Positions 1 to 8,504 of a stretch of 64,000 nt of DNA are shown here, piece by piece (the first letter of the stretch is position 1; each line of letters starts with the position of its first letter). The stretch comes from Streptomyces sp. ISL-98 (GTDB lineage: Bacteria; Actinomycetota; Actinomycetes; Streptomycetales; Streptomycetaceae): positions 1 through 64,000 of the forward strand of contig NZ_JAGGPB010000038.1 of the NCBI RefSeq assembly GCF_018614055.1. Reading direction: 5' to 3'. Made by a program: the position numbers and the translations under genes. The notes beneath the pieces are model-generated. The model made no database searches and was not told the DNA's origin. It saw nothing but the letters and a program-made list of their open reading frames with translations.

Positions 1-144
1 CCCTTCGTCCAGGCGGCCTACGAGATGCTGTGCGCCCTGGAAGGGCCAGTCCCCGGCGACATGCCGGGTGACCGTGTCCGCGAACTCCTGGGCAGAGGGC
101 GAGAAGACCGACCACTGCCGGGCGGCCCAGTCGACCTCCAGTGA
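1..144 (+). CDS. C-terminal end of an unidentified protein (partial)
   Basis: Frame 1 is open from the window edge and ends in TGA at 142-144, giving 47 residues that finish in GGPVDLQ. The start lies outside the window. The composition is normal for a Streptomyces protein, with acidic and arginine-rich stretches. The stop overlaps a GTG that opens a second short frame (GTGA), the coupling style of actinobacterial operons. I do not recognise the family. Confidence 0.4.
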   Translation, partial: PFVQAAYEMLCALEGPVPGDMPGDRVRELLGRGREDRPLPGGPVDLQ

Positions 145-245
145 CGGGATGCGGGCAGGAGTACGACTACTGGTTCCTGTACTCCTGCCACGCGCTGGCC
201 TGGGCCGTCGAGCAGTACGACACCGCGCTCGTGCCCGTCGGCTGA
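141..245 (+). CDS. Possible 34-residue coupled ORF
   Basis: GTG at 141 overlaps the preceding stop and opens a 34-codon frame rich in Tyr, Trp and Cys (it contains EYDYWFLYSCHALAWAVEQY), ending TGA at 243-245. The aromatic composition is not what random GC-rich sequence gives, so I think it is coding. It may be a separate small protein, or the true C-terminus of the upstream gene displaced by a frameshift. The Tn3-family transposase gene converges from the other strand 21 nt further on. Confidence 0.35.
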   Translation: MTGCGQEYDYWFLYSCHALAWAVEQYDTALVPVG

Positions 246-266
246 CCCCGCGGGGGCCGGTCGCTG

Positions 267-3200
267 CTACAGCCCGGCTCCGGGCTCGTCCACGGCCACG
301 GTCCGCAGGGGCCGGTGACCCTGGTCGTCGAGCTGGGCGAGTTCGCGTTCGTAGTCGACGGTGATGGAGCCGTAGTAGTTGACCGCCGAGCTGCGGGCCG
401 GGGAGATGTGCGCCAGGACCTCGGCGTCCACCTCACGGCCGGCGCCACGCAGCTCGTCCACGGCCAGGCCCAAGTACACCGTGTGCCAGCACACGACCGC
501 GTTCGTCACGATGGTCAGACACCACGCCTGCGCGTTCTGCTGGTCGGGCTGGCGCCGGGTGACTTTGCCCTCGCGGGCGTAGTGGAGCTGGCGACGCAGG
601 GCGTGGAGGGACTCGCCCTTGTTCAGCTGCCGGGCGATCTTGCGGCGGTACACCGGATCAGACAGATATTTCGCGGCGTAGATCGTTCTCCGGATCGCCC
701 CGTACTCCCTGAGCGCGGCCGCCAGGGCGTTCTGCCGGGAGGACGCGGAGAGCTTGCCGACGATCAGGGAGGCGGTGGCGTGCCCGTACTTGAGCGATCC
801 GGCGAGCCGCAGCAGGTCGTCCCAGTGGTCGGCGACCAGGTCGAGGTTGGCCTTCTTCGTCAGCAGCGGCCCCGCGGTGGGGAACTTCTCTTCGTAGTCG
901 GTCTTCGCGCCCATCCGGTGCAGGGTGATCTTGCCGAGGTCGCGGATGCGCGGTGAGAGCTGCTTGCCCACCAGGTCGAACAGGGCGAAGTTGACCAGGG
1001 TCACCCCGTGCGTGTCGGTGGCGTGCTCGGTGATCGGCAGGTCGGTGGCGTTGCCAAGGATCTCGTCCAGCACGTAGTGCGCTTCGCGGTGCGTGGCCAC
1101 GATGACCTTCGTGCCGAACGTGGAGTGCTGGTCGGAGACGTGCGTGTAGGTGGAGATCCCCTCGTTGACGAAGTACTTGTTCAAATGGCGCGCGGTGATC
1201 GACTTGCCCCGGGTGGGAAACCGCTGACCGTCCGAGGACGACAGGGTTCCCGAGCCGAACATCGCGGTCATGGGCAGCTTGTGGTGGTAGTTGACCAGGC
1301 AGATGTTCGCCTCGCGCAGCGTGTCCTCGCGGATGTACCACTCCGCGGTCCACGCCAGCACGTCGTAGGGAATGCCGCAGGAGGAGGCCATACCGTGCAG
1401 CCCCATATTCGTGGACAGCCCGATCAGGCAGGCGATCAGATTCCGTTTCAGCTGCGGCGAGCGGGCCTGCTTGCCGCCGGCGTGGGTGAAGCAGTCCAGG
1501 AAGCCGGTGTGCCGGTCCATCTCCACCAGCAGCGAGGCGATCGGCACGTTCGGCAGCATCCGCTCCAGCTCGCCGTGCAGCTCCTCGGCCTCGCTGGGGA
1601 TGTCCTCCGCGGTGAGCGGCGAGATCACCAGTTCGCCCGCGTCGTTGAGACGGACCGGCCCGTCCCCGCTCGTGAGGGTGTCCTCCAGGTCGGTGAGGGC
1701 CTCATCCAGTTCCTCCATCACCAGCGGCAACGCCTCGGAGGCGTCGGGGCTCTTGCCGACCAGACGGCAGAACTCCGCCCGGTGCCCCTCCCACTGGGCG
1801 GGCTTGAACAGGTAGGCGGCCGGGTTGTCGTACCGGCGCGAGCCGGGCACGAAGACGTCCCCCGAGCGCAGCCCGTCGCGCAGCGCGAGCAGCACGCACA
1901 GCTCCCAGTAGTGCCGGTAGGCCCTCGCGTCCCCCTTCGCCGCCGCCTCATCGAGGTAGCCCTGCCAGCGGGCCGGGACGAACAGTGTCGGCGCCTTGTC
2001 CGGGACGTTGCGGGCACCGGTGGCGTTCAGCTCCCGCAGGATCTCCAGCGCCACGACCAGCGGCTGTGCCTCGGTGCCGCCCTTGAACCGCACCGCCTCC
2101 AGCACCTTCGGGGCGAACTGGCGGATGTAGGTGTAGGAACCTTCCAGCAGCCGCAGATGCCCGTGGTCGCGCGGGAGCCGCATCGTGGCCCCGGCGTTGG
2201 CGGCGATCAGCCGGGACATGCCGATCTTCCCCCGCAGCAGCGTGCCCACCGCCTCGTCCTGGATCCCGGCATCGGCCAGCACGGGCAGGATCTCGTCCAG
2301 CAGCGCGAGCCGGTCCTCGGAGAGCTTGGCCCGCTCGGCGAGCTCGTCGCGCAGCTTGATCCGGGCCCGGGACTCCGAGCCCGACAGCGTCTGGTCGAAA
2401 AGCTGCACGACGCAGTCCAGGACATCGACTGCGGACTGGGCCACCAGCGTGAGCAGGATCGGGTAGCGCCGGTTCGGCTCGCGCCGCACCAGCGCCTGCG
2501 CGGTCAGACGCCGCCCGACCTGGGCCAGGAAACGGCGCCGCTCGGCGGGCAGCGCGGACAGATCCAGGGTGTGCGCCTGAAGGCCGCGCAGGAACAACAG
2601 CTTCTCCACCTCGCCGCCCACGCTGTTGGGCGACGCCTGCACCGGCCCGGTACCCAACCAATGCAGCCGCGAGGAACGCAGCTTCGCATCGAAGACCAGC
2701 AGCCCGTCCAGAGAGCCGGCGAGCTCGCCGGTCAACAGGTGGGCCACACGGGCGTGGGTCTCCGCTTCGGCGGTGGTACGGGCGGTGGCGACCTTCTCCA
2801 GCAGCAAGACCACACCGGGCCGGATCACCTTCGCCGAGCGCAGGTACTCGCAGCCCAGGCGGAACAACAAGCTCGGTGAATCGTGCTCCATGGCGCGGGC
2901 CAGCAAGAACTCGTCCAGCTCCTTGTACTCGATGGCCTTCGCCTGCTTCCACCCCAGATACTCTGCGATCTCCCGCAGATGGCCGGTACGGGTCTGCTCC
3001 CGCTCGCCGTAGCCCCCCAGATCAGCCACGGCAAGCCCCAGCTGGCGGGCCAGACGGCCGACCGCCGCGGGCGGCCCGGCGGGCACGTCGTCGGGGACGA
3101 AGCCAAGCCAGGGCAGAGTGGACAGCTGCACGGCGGCGCCGAGCACGTTCTGAGCGCGGCGGAACTTCCGCAGGAACGCCTCGTCGGCCGGGGTGAGGGT

Positions 3201-3287
3201 GAAATAGCGGATCAGCTCGTCCTTACCGATCGCCGGGAAGGACCGTAAGCTTTCCAACTCCTCATCCGAGAACACCCGCGTGGCCAT
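267..3287 (-). CDS. tnpA: Tn3-family transposase TnpA
   Basis: About 1006 residues, the usual full length for a Tn3-family transposase, which catalyses replicative transposition at ~38-bp terminal inverted repeats. The N-terminal third (FSDEELESLRSFP onward) is the DUF4158-like DNA-binding part. The DDE catalytic domain is in the last ~350 residues, with candidate acidic residues in SSSDGQRFP, EHATDTHGV and LNKGESLHALRR. I chose the ATG at 3285-3287 because GGAGGGG lies 5-6 nt upstream; a GTG four codons earlier is also in frame. No resolvase gene is next to it, and I could not find convincing terminal repeats, so the transposon limits are unknown. The reading frame is intact. Confidence 0.93.
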   Translation of the reverse strand: MATRVFSDEELESLRSFPAIGKDELIRYFTLTPADEAFLRKFRRAQNVLGAAVQLSTLPWLGFVPDDVPAGPPAAVGRLARQLGLAVADLGGYGEREQTRTGHLREIAEYLGWKQAKAIEYKELDEFLLARAMEHDSPSLLFRLGCEYLRSAKVIRPGVVLLLEKVATARTTAEAETHARVAHLLTGELAGSLDGLLVFDAKLRSSRLHWLGTGPVQASPNSVGGEVEKLLFLRGLQAHTLDLSALPAERRRFLAQVGRRLTAQALVRREPNRRYPILLTLVAQSAVDVLDCVVQLFDQTLSGSESRARIKLRDELAERAKLSEDRLALLDEILPVLADAGIQDEAVGTLLRGKIGMSRLIAANAGATMRLPRDHGHLRLLEGSYTYIRQFAPKVLEAVRFKGGTEAQPLVVALEILRELNATGARNVPDKAPTLFVPARWQGYLDEAAAKGDARAYRHYWELCVLLALRDGLRSGDVFVPGSRRYDNPAAYLFKPAQWEGHRAEFCRLVGKSPDASEALPLVMEELDEALTDLEDTLTSGDGPVRLNDAGELVISPLTAEDIPSEAEELHGELERMLPNVPIASLLVEMDRHTGFLDCFTHAGGKQARSPQLKRNLIACLIGLSTNMGLHGMASSCGIPYDVLAWTAEWYIREDTLREANICLVNYHHKLPMTAMFGSGTLSSSDGQRFPTRGKSITARHLNKYFVNEGISTYTHVSDQHSTFGTKVIVATHREAHYVLDEILGNATDLPITEHATDTHGVTLVNFALFDLVGKQLSPRIRDLGKITLHRMGAKTDYEEKFPTAGPLLTKKANLDLVADHWDDLLRLAGSLKYGHATASLIVGKLSASSRQNALAAALREYGAIRRTIYAAKYLSDPVYRRKIARQLNKGESLHALRRQLHYAREGKVTRRQPDQQNAQAWCLTIVTNAVVCWHTVYLGLAVDELRGAGREVDAEVLAHISPARSSAVNYYGSITVDYERELAQLDDQGHRPLRTVAVDEPGAGL

Positions 3288-3360
3288 CGGCCCCTCCACC
3301 CCACTCGATCAACACCGACGGGCACCACCCGTACCCGGTCGGCCGATGCAGGCAGACGAA

Positions 3361-3393
3361 AACCCCCGAACTTGCCTCGGCAGTACGGGGGTT
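3361..3393 (-). terminator. Probable intrinsic terminator
   Basis: Arms AACCCCCGAAC and GTACGGGGGTT pair over 11 bp with one mismatch around an 11-nt loop. Read on the minus strand the stem is followed by TTTT. It sits 37 bp past the stop of the 158-residue gene and 74 bp before the transposase start, so it would insulate tnpA from upstream minus-strand transcription. Confidence 0.55.
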
Positions 3394-3429
3394 GGGCTGC
3401 TCTGCCACGCCCCTGAGAAGCGCGGGTCT

Positions 3430-3906
3430 CTAATCCCGGAGGTTCGCCATGGTCGGGTCGGCCTTGATCTGCTTCGCGCCCCGCACCGCGCCAAGCACCC
3501 CGGCCGGTAGCTCATCCGGCCACTCCTCGGGCTCGACCATCGTCTGCCGGCCGACCGTGAGCACGTACATCAGCAGCCCCTTGGCGACCTGCTGCTGAAG
3601 CGCCTCGCGCATCCCGCCCTCGCGCGGCGCGATGCCCGCGGCCTCCCGTACCGCCCGCTCGCAGTCCCGGGCCAGATACGGATGCGCAGGAGCGGACAGC
3701 GCCATCATTAAGTTCATCGCCTCGTGCGCGAGCCCGTCGCAGATCCGGTTCCACGTCTCGCGGTCGTAGCCGCCCTCCTTGTAGTAGTCGATCGCGAGGG
3801 TGACCCCCTCCACCAGCTCCTTCACCTTCGGGCCGATCTCGCCCAGGAGCTTCTGGACCTGCTCGTCACTCAGGTCGTTCAACGGCGACTCGTCGTCACT
3901 CAGCAT
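3430..3906 (-). CDS. Hypothetical protein, 158 aa
   Basis: An ATG-started 158-residue soluble protein with no signal peptide or membrane segment. It is mostly helical, with an acidic N-terminus (MLSDDESPLNDLSDEQ) and a central run of amphipathic segments. I do not recognise the family. Its codon usage fits Streptomyces. No strong Shine-Dalgarno sequence precedes the ATG. It is followed by a hairpin that probably ends its transcript. It stands alone between transposon debris and tnpA, so context gives no function. Confidence 0.6.
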   Translation of the reverse strand: MLSDDESPLNDLSDEQVQKLLGEIGPKVKELVEGVTLAIDYYKEGGYDRETWNRICDGLAHEAMNLMMALSAPAHPYLARDCERAVREAAGIAPREGGMREALQQQVAKGLLMYVLTVGRQTMVEPEEWPDELPAGVLGAVRGAKQIKADPTMANLRD

Positions 3907-4009
3907 GGCCGCGACGCTACCGACCCACCCATGGTCACCACGCCGATTCCCGAAGATCAGCCCAGATCAGAGGCTGCCGCACGGCTTAGCGTTGTCTTTT
4001 CGGCGAGAA

Positions 4010-4213
4010 CTACCTCGACCCCAAGTCGGCGGGCATGGACCTCCACTTGATGCCGTTGTCGACCAGATAGCGGATGCCGTCGATGATCTCCCGCCGGGGA
4101 TGGGCCTCGGGGTGTCCGCCGGTCGGTTTCTGGCATGCCGGAACCGGCAACAGCGGCTCGATCAGGCGCCATTCGGCATCGGTGATATCGGAGGGGTAGC
4201 GGGGTTCGCGCAT
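4010..4213 (-). pseudogene. N-terminal stub of an IS5-family transposase
   Basis: The frame begins MREPRYPSDITDAEWRLIEP, continues with a helical DUF4096-type N-terminal domain, and reaches the conserved KWRSMPADL motif. It then runs into a stop after only 67 residues, whereas a complete enzyme has ~270. The catalytic DDE domain is absent. This is an insertion-sequence remnant, unrelated in sequence to the more complete IS5-type element at 46877-47774. Confidence 0.8.
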
Positions 4214-4310
4214 CAGGTGGTGGGGCCCGGCCCGGGTGGAGAGCGTTGCGGACGCGTGGACCGGACCCCGGTCTCCTGATTCTGCGGTGAGCGTCTTGGC
4301 CGCGACGACG

Positions 4311-4724
4311 TCAGCGTGGTGGCCGGGCGGCCATCGCGAGGTTCGACTCGATCGCCTTCATCTGATCGCTGAGGTAGCCGGCCCATGTGCTTTTGGGGAA
4401 CAGGACCAGGTGCGGGCCGATCGTGCCCGTGATCATCCGGCGGAACTGAGTGAGCTTCTCGCTGAGCCAGGCCCGCTCCCATTCCTCCAGCTCGGCCTCG
4501 CTCGCGCAGAAGTGGTAGCCCAGGTCACGCCCCCAGATGACGGGTGGCCAGCCGCGTTCGGCGCACAGGTCGCGCAGCGTGGCCAGTCCCCGTCTGGTCT
4601 GCCAGCGGCTGAGTTCGCACGCACCCATCAGCTGGCCCAGGACCATGCCGGCGGGCGCGACCTCGAACAGGGCGGTGCGGATCAGGTCGGCGTGGCGCTC
4701 CGCTGCCGGGGAGCGCTTGGCCAC
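4311..4724 (-). CDS. Small HTH-type regulator (RacP-like), 137 aa
   Basis: GTG start at 4724 (MAKRSPAAERHADLIRTALF). Residues ~10-60 look like a winged-helix or HTH unit (VAPAGMVLGQLMGACELSRW), followed by a conserved-looking PPVIWGRDLGYHFCAS segment and a helical C-terminus. Small proteins of this type are found beside DUF6192 genes on Streptomyces plasmids, and a broken DUF6192 gene ends 2 bp upstream here. From memory I would label it RacP-like, with low certainty about the name. Role inferred: plasmid or phage-borne DNA-binding protein. Confidence 0.6.
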   Translation of the reverse strand: MAKRSPAAERHADLIRTALFEVAPAGMVLGQLMGACELSRWQTRRGLATLRDLCAERGWPPVIWGRDLGYHFCASEAELEEWERAWLSEKLTQFRRMITGTIGPHLVLFPKSTWAGYLSDQMKAIESNLAMAARPPR

Positions 4725-4726
4725 GG

Positions 4727-5180
4727 TTACTCGCCCCGCAGGATGCGGGCGAGTTCCTCGTCCATGTCGACCTCGCCGGTTTCCGCGGCGGTTTCGATCC
4801 AGTCCAGGACGGCCGGCAGCGGGCGACGTTCTGCGCCAGTACGGCCCGCTCGTCGCCGCTCAGGTGCCGGTCGCGCAGCTGGGGAACCGTCTTCCCGGAG
4901 GCGGAAACGAACCGGTGGCAGGCGCCGACCAGGTCCAGGAACTCCTCGGTCCGCTCAATCTTCCTCACCGCCCGACCCACCGGTGTCTCCCTGCGGAAGG
5001 CGTCCGCCTGCTGCTGGGAACGGTCGGTCTGCGCCCGGTTCACCGCGTGCCGGGCGGTGGCATCGGCGACCACCCTGGCCGCGACCTCCGGCCGGCGCAG
5101 CACGTCCGAGGCGACCTGCGCCGCGACCTGGTCGTCCTCGATGAGGTCATGGACGACTTCCGTCTTGTGCTGCGTGGCTT
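4727..5180 (-). pseudogene. DUF6192 family gene, 5' truncated and frameshifted
   Basis: The C-terminal half of a DUF6192-type protein can be read in two frames. HKTEVVHDLIEDD through VPQLRDRHLSGDERAVLAQNVAR lies in one frame. PAVLDWIETAAETGEVDMDE and ELARILRGE*, ending at 4727-4729, lies in the next. One base is missing near 4817-4821 (GCCCGCTG where GCCCGCCTG would restore the frame). The N-terminal half is absent: upstream of ~5180 the DNA belongs to a restriction-nuclease fragment on the other strand. The gene is therefore non-functional even if the frameshift is a sequencing error. Confidence 0.75.
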
Positions 5181-5511
5181 CCGCAACACACGGCGGTTGG
5201 GAGGCGCCGGAGACCTCGGTGTCGGCGTGGACGTCACCGCGCGTGACCCCGACGGCCGGCTCGTGATCTTGCAATGTAAGCAGTATCAGAACCCGGTCGG
5301 CTCAGGGCACGTGCAGAAATTCAACGGGACGGCACGCCTCCACCACGGAGCCGACGTCCCCATCATGATCGGCCTCAACGGCTTCACCCAGCCTGCCATC
5401 GACTTCGCCACGCACCACGACCTCATCCTCATGGGCCGCCCCGAACTGAAGAGATGGGCCCACGGCCAACACCTGTACGACGTCCTGGGCATCCCCAGCA
5501 CGACCCAGTGA
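5180..5511 (+). pseudogene. Mrr-like restriction endonuclease, C-terminal fragment
   Basis: The frame ending TGA at 5509-5511 encodes the Mrr-type PD-(D/E)XK catalytic core: RLGGAGDLGVGVDV, then DGRLVILQCKQYQNPVGSG (the D...QxK signature), then a C-terminal half ending YDVLGIPSTTQ. The N-terminal DNA-binding part and a start codon are missing. The open frame runs further upstream only through antisense DUF6192 sequence. Such enzymes cut modified foreign DNA; this copy probably makes no active protein. Confidence 0.75.
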
Positions 5512-5547
5512 GCCCAGCTCGCCCCCACCCCGCTACCGGGCCGGCAC

Positions 5548-5976
5548 TCATGCCTCTCGGCGTGGCGGGTGGGGCTGCTCCCCCTCCAGCGTGGGCAGTA
5601 CCGCGATGCCCTTGCGGCCAAGCCTCTTCTTCAGGGTGAGGTTCTCGGCGTAGAGGTTCGCCGTCACCGTGGCGAGAGCGTCGAGCTTGCCTTGGGTCTC
5701 GGCGGACTGCGCCCTCGCCTCCCGCAGCTTCTTCCTGAGGTCGGCGATGGTCTCGTCGCGCTGAACCTCACCGGGCGTACGCAGGATGGGGCGGGCGACC
5801 TGCGCGTCCCACTCGGCGAGGATGTCTTCGGCGCGGTGCACGGTCGCGTGGCTCACCTGGGCCTCGCGGGCGAGATTCTCCTTGGTGAGGGCGCCGTCGG
5901 TGTGCACGGGCTCGCCGGCCAGCAGCCGGGCCATGGCCGCCCTCAGCTTGTCGGCGGACGCTGCGGATACCGGCAT
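5548..5976 (-). CDS. HTH/coiled-coil accessory protein of the recombinase operon
   Basis: 142 residues from ATG at 5976, overlapping the upstream stop as TGATG. Residues ~30-60 (GALTKENLAREAQVSHATVH) look like a helix-turn-helix. Residues ~80-130 are a heptad-rich coiled coil (ETIADLRKKLREARAQSAET). The protein is a positional analogue of Tn554 TnpC, a small accessory factor encoded last in a recombinase operon; the architecture also recalls KfrA. Inferred role: DNA-binding cofactor that organises or orients recombination. It is the last gene of the operon. Confidence 0.6.
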   Translation of the reverse strand: MPVSAASADKLRAAMARLLAGEPVHTDGALTKENLAREAQVSHATVHRAEDILAEWDAQVARPILRTPGEVQRDETIADLRKKLREARAQSAETQGKLDALATVTANLYAENLTLKKRLGRKGIAVLPTLEGEQPHPPRREA

Positions 5977-8504
5977 CAGGCGCGGCCTTCCTCTTCGAGT
6001 GCGCGGGTGATGCGCTGGACGTCGGCAAGTCGGACGAAGACCGCCTCTCGCCTCGGCGGTGACAGCCGCGGGTCCTTGGACCGGACGGTCAGGTCGTCCT
6101 CCTCGGAGACCCAGTACGGGGCGTGGGCGCGGGTGATGGTCGAGTTGCGGCAGCGGGACGGCTGGCAGGCGCCGAGCAGTGGGGCCAGTCCGCGCTGGTC
6201 TTCGGGGAGCTCGTCTTGGCACTCGGCCTGCGGGGCGTCGAACATGCAGTGGTTGATGGTGCCCAGGTGCAGGTTATGGAACTCGTCGGCGAGCAGGGCC
6301 TCTTCGACCCGCGCGTCGGCGATCTGCGCCCGGAGCTGGGGGTTGTTGTTGATGGTGTCGATGACCTTGTCGAGGCCGGCGTGGAGGCGGGCGGCGCCGG
6401 GGCCGACCGCGACGCGTTCGCCCTGACGGCGCCCGCGGAGCAGGTCCACGAGCTTGCGGGCGGCGGCCTGCTGCAGTTCGGTGTCGAATTCCTTGGCCCA
6501 GCTCGCGTCCATCTGTGCGTACGCCTGGGTGGTGCGGTTGGCCAGTGCCCGGCGTGCGGCGTGCTTGAGCTGCAGGCCGAGCGCGACCTCGGAGTCCGGT
6601 TCGCGTCCGGCGAGCTGTGACATGGTCTTGCGGAACATGTGCGAGCGGACGTGCGAGGGCGGGATCTTGGCCAGGCCGTGCCGGTGGGCGATGGTGTTGA
6701 TGCCGTTGATGAAGAAGTCGATCTCGGCGTCGGAAGAGATCCCGGGCTCCGTGTGGGTCTGCTTGCCGGTGGGCGGGCGCAGGGCTGCGAACAGGTGGGT
6801 GGGATGCCAGGACAGCTGCTCGAGGACCGCGAGTGCCTCGGCGACCGGTTCGATGATCCACCAGTACAGTTCCGGGCGCGTGGGGTCCAGCTTGGTCTTG
6901 CGGGAACGGACGGCCGGGGAGCCGAAGTACGTCCGTACGGCGTCGCGTTGGATCTCTTGAACCTCCGAGTCCCGCATCAGGGTCAAGGCCGCGACGAACA
7001 CGTAGATCGCGGCTCTGAGCATGTGCAGTTCGAAGGCGACCTCGATGGCGCTGATCTGCGTACGCCACGGCGCTGACGTCCCGTCCGCCCGCAGGATGTG
7101 CGCGGCGTCCGGGCGCTGAACAGGGTAGGCGCGCCAGCCGGCCCACAGGTCCGAATCGACGGGAATCCCTCGCCCGTCGGCCACGGCCTGCGAGATCAGG
7201 CGGGCTCGTGCCGCCCCTGACCGGTTGCGCCGGTCAAACCGCTTCAAGTTCCGGTGCCGGTTGACGTCCGGCGGGGTGGGCCCCCAGATCATGCGGGCGG
7301 CCATCCCCCAGATCGGCTCCCCGGCCTTTCCGTGCTCGTCGGTCGCGTACACCGGCACCACGGTGCCCGGGTCAGCGAGCCACCGTCGTACGTCGTCGTC
7401 CAGCTTCTCTTGGGTGACGCCCACACTGGTGCCCGGTGCGATGTAGCGCGGCCCGGCGGGGCCCTTGCCGCGGCCCACGCCCGCCGTGACGGTCATGACG
7501 CGCCCCGCGTTGAGCGCGGCCAGAACGGTGGCCCGCCGCGTGCGGGGCCGGTCGCTCTGGTTGTCGGCGAAGATGTTCATGGTTCTGCCGTCGGTGACCA
7601 TCTTGCTCAGCGCGGTCCACATCGGGGTGCCGGCCGTGACGTTGTTGTAGTCCACCTCATGGACAGGCACCGCGTTGCCCGGCGTCCTGAGCCACTTCTC
7701 CAGCAGGGCATCCGTTTCCTCAGGGCGCACCGGCCGGGCCTTGGTGGAGCGCGGCTGGTCGGCGGGGACTTCCCGCTGCTGGGCGAAGTGGTCGCGCCAG
7801 CGGAAGATGTCCGGGGCGAAGGTGTGTATGTACGTCCAGGCGCCGCGCAGCAGCGGCCACCAAGTCTCGGGCGGGATCGCGGGAGTGGCGAGAGTGTCGC
7901 GGCTGGGTGCCTCCTCGTCGTACGCCTTGGCTGCAACGGTCGAGGCAGGCTCGTCGCCCCAGGGGTCGTCGAAGGCGCTGATTCCGGTGAGGACCGGGGC
8001 GAGTTGGCGCAGACGGCGGATGGCCGTTACATGGAACGCGACGGTTTTCACGCCTTCGACCTGGGACGCCTTGTGGGCTATCTCCTCGTGCCAGTCCTCC
8101 GGGTCCCACAGCCCAAGATCGTCTGGCAGTCCCTGTTCGCGGCCCCAGTCCATGATCTTTCTGATTTCCATCATCGAGGGGCGGATGGTGGCCACGGATA
8201 GCGGGACGACGGACAGGAAGATCAGGGATTGCCGCAGGACGGGGTGGGAGGGGTTGAGGAGGGCGAAGCAGTACTCACGCAGTTGCAGGTTGATCAGCGG
8301 GTCGTCCAGCGGGAAGACGAAGCGCCACTCGCCCGGCTTCCTGCTGGCGGGGCGGCCGATGCAGTCGGCCGGCCACCGGTGGCTCTCGCCGAACCGCGGC
8401 ACCACGATGTCGTCGAGGAGTTGGTAGCCGCCGTAGCTGAAGACCTTCTCGTCGTCGCGGAAGGCCGACGATGCCAGCGCCTGGGGTGCGGGACGGGCCA
8501 TCAT
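5976..8504 (-). CDS. Large tyrosine recombinase (third of three)
   Basis: About 842 residues. The catalytic domain is C-terminal: LTLMRDSEVQEI supplies the first Arg, HMFRKTMS the HxxR motif, and RTTQAYAQMD the likely nucleophile Tyr. The long N-terminal half would be a specific DNA-binding region. Two in-frame ATGs at 8504 and 8501 both overlap the preceding stop; the second gives the TGATG overlap seen at the other two junctions of this operon. At this size it exceeds ordinary phage integrases and fits the large partner of multi-recombinase transposons. Confidence 0.75.
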   Translation of the reverse strand: MMARPAPQALASSAFRDDEKVFSYGGYQLLDDIVVPRFGESHRWPADCIGRPASRKPGEWRFVFPLDDPLINLQLREYCFALLNPSHPVLRQSLIFLSVVPLSVATIRPSMMEIRKIMDWGREQGLPDDLGLWDPEDWHEEIAHKASQVEGVKTVAFHVTAIRRLRQLAPVLTGISAFDDPWGDEPASTVAAKAYDEEAPSRDTLATPAIPPETWWPLLRGAWTYIHTFAPDIFRWRDHFAQQREVPADQPRSTKARPVRPEETDALLEKWLRTPGNAVPVHEVDYNNVTAGTPMWTALSKMVTDGRTMNIFADNQSDRPRTRRATVLAALNAGRVMTVTAGVGRGKGPAGPRYIAPGTSVGVTQEKLDDDVRRWLADPGTVVPVYATDEHGKAGEPIWGMAARMIWGPTPPDVNRHRNLKRFDRRNRSGAARARLISQAVADGRGIPVDSDLWAGWRAYPVQRPDAAHILRADGTSAPWRTQISAIEVAFELHMLRAAIYVFVAALTLMRDSEVQEIQRDAVRTYFGSPAVRSRKTKLDPTRPELYWWIIEPVAEALAVLEQLSWHPTHLFAALRPPTGKQTHTEPGISSDAEIDFFINGINTIAHRHGLAKIPPSHVRSHMFRKTMSQLAGREPDSEVALGLQLKHAARRALANRTTQAYAQMDASWAKEFDTELQQAAARKLVDLLRGRRQGERVAVGPGAARLHAGLDKVIDTINNNPQLRAQIADARVEEALLADEFHNLHLGTINHCMFDAPQAECQDELPEDQRGLAPLLGACQPSRCRNSTITRAHAPYWVSEEDDLTVRSKDPRLSPPRREAVFVRLADVQRITRALEEEGRA

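Noticed and set aside
1008..2879. Long plus-strand ORF (623 codons) opposite the Tn3-family transposase
   Set aside because: It is the antisense shadow of tnpA in very GC-rich DNA; its composition (Gln/Arg/Gly-rich, no domain) is that of a reversed frame.
246..3420. Terminal inverted repeats for a Tn3-family transposon
   Set aside because: G-rich stretches near both ends of tnpA were compared, but no 38-bp repeat pair could be aligned, so no transposon limits are claimed.
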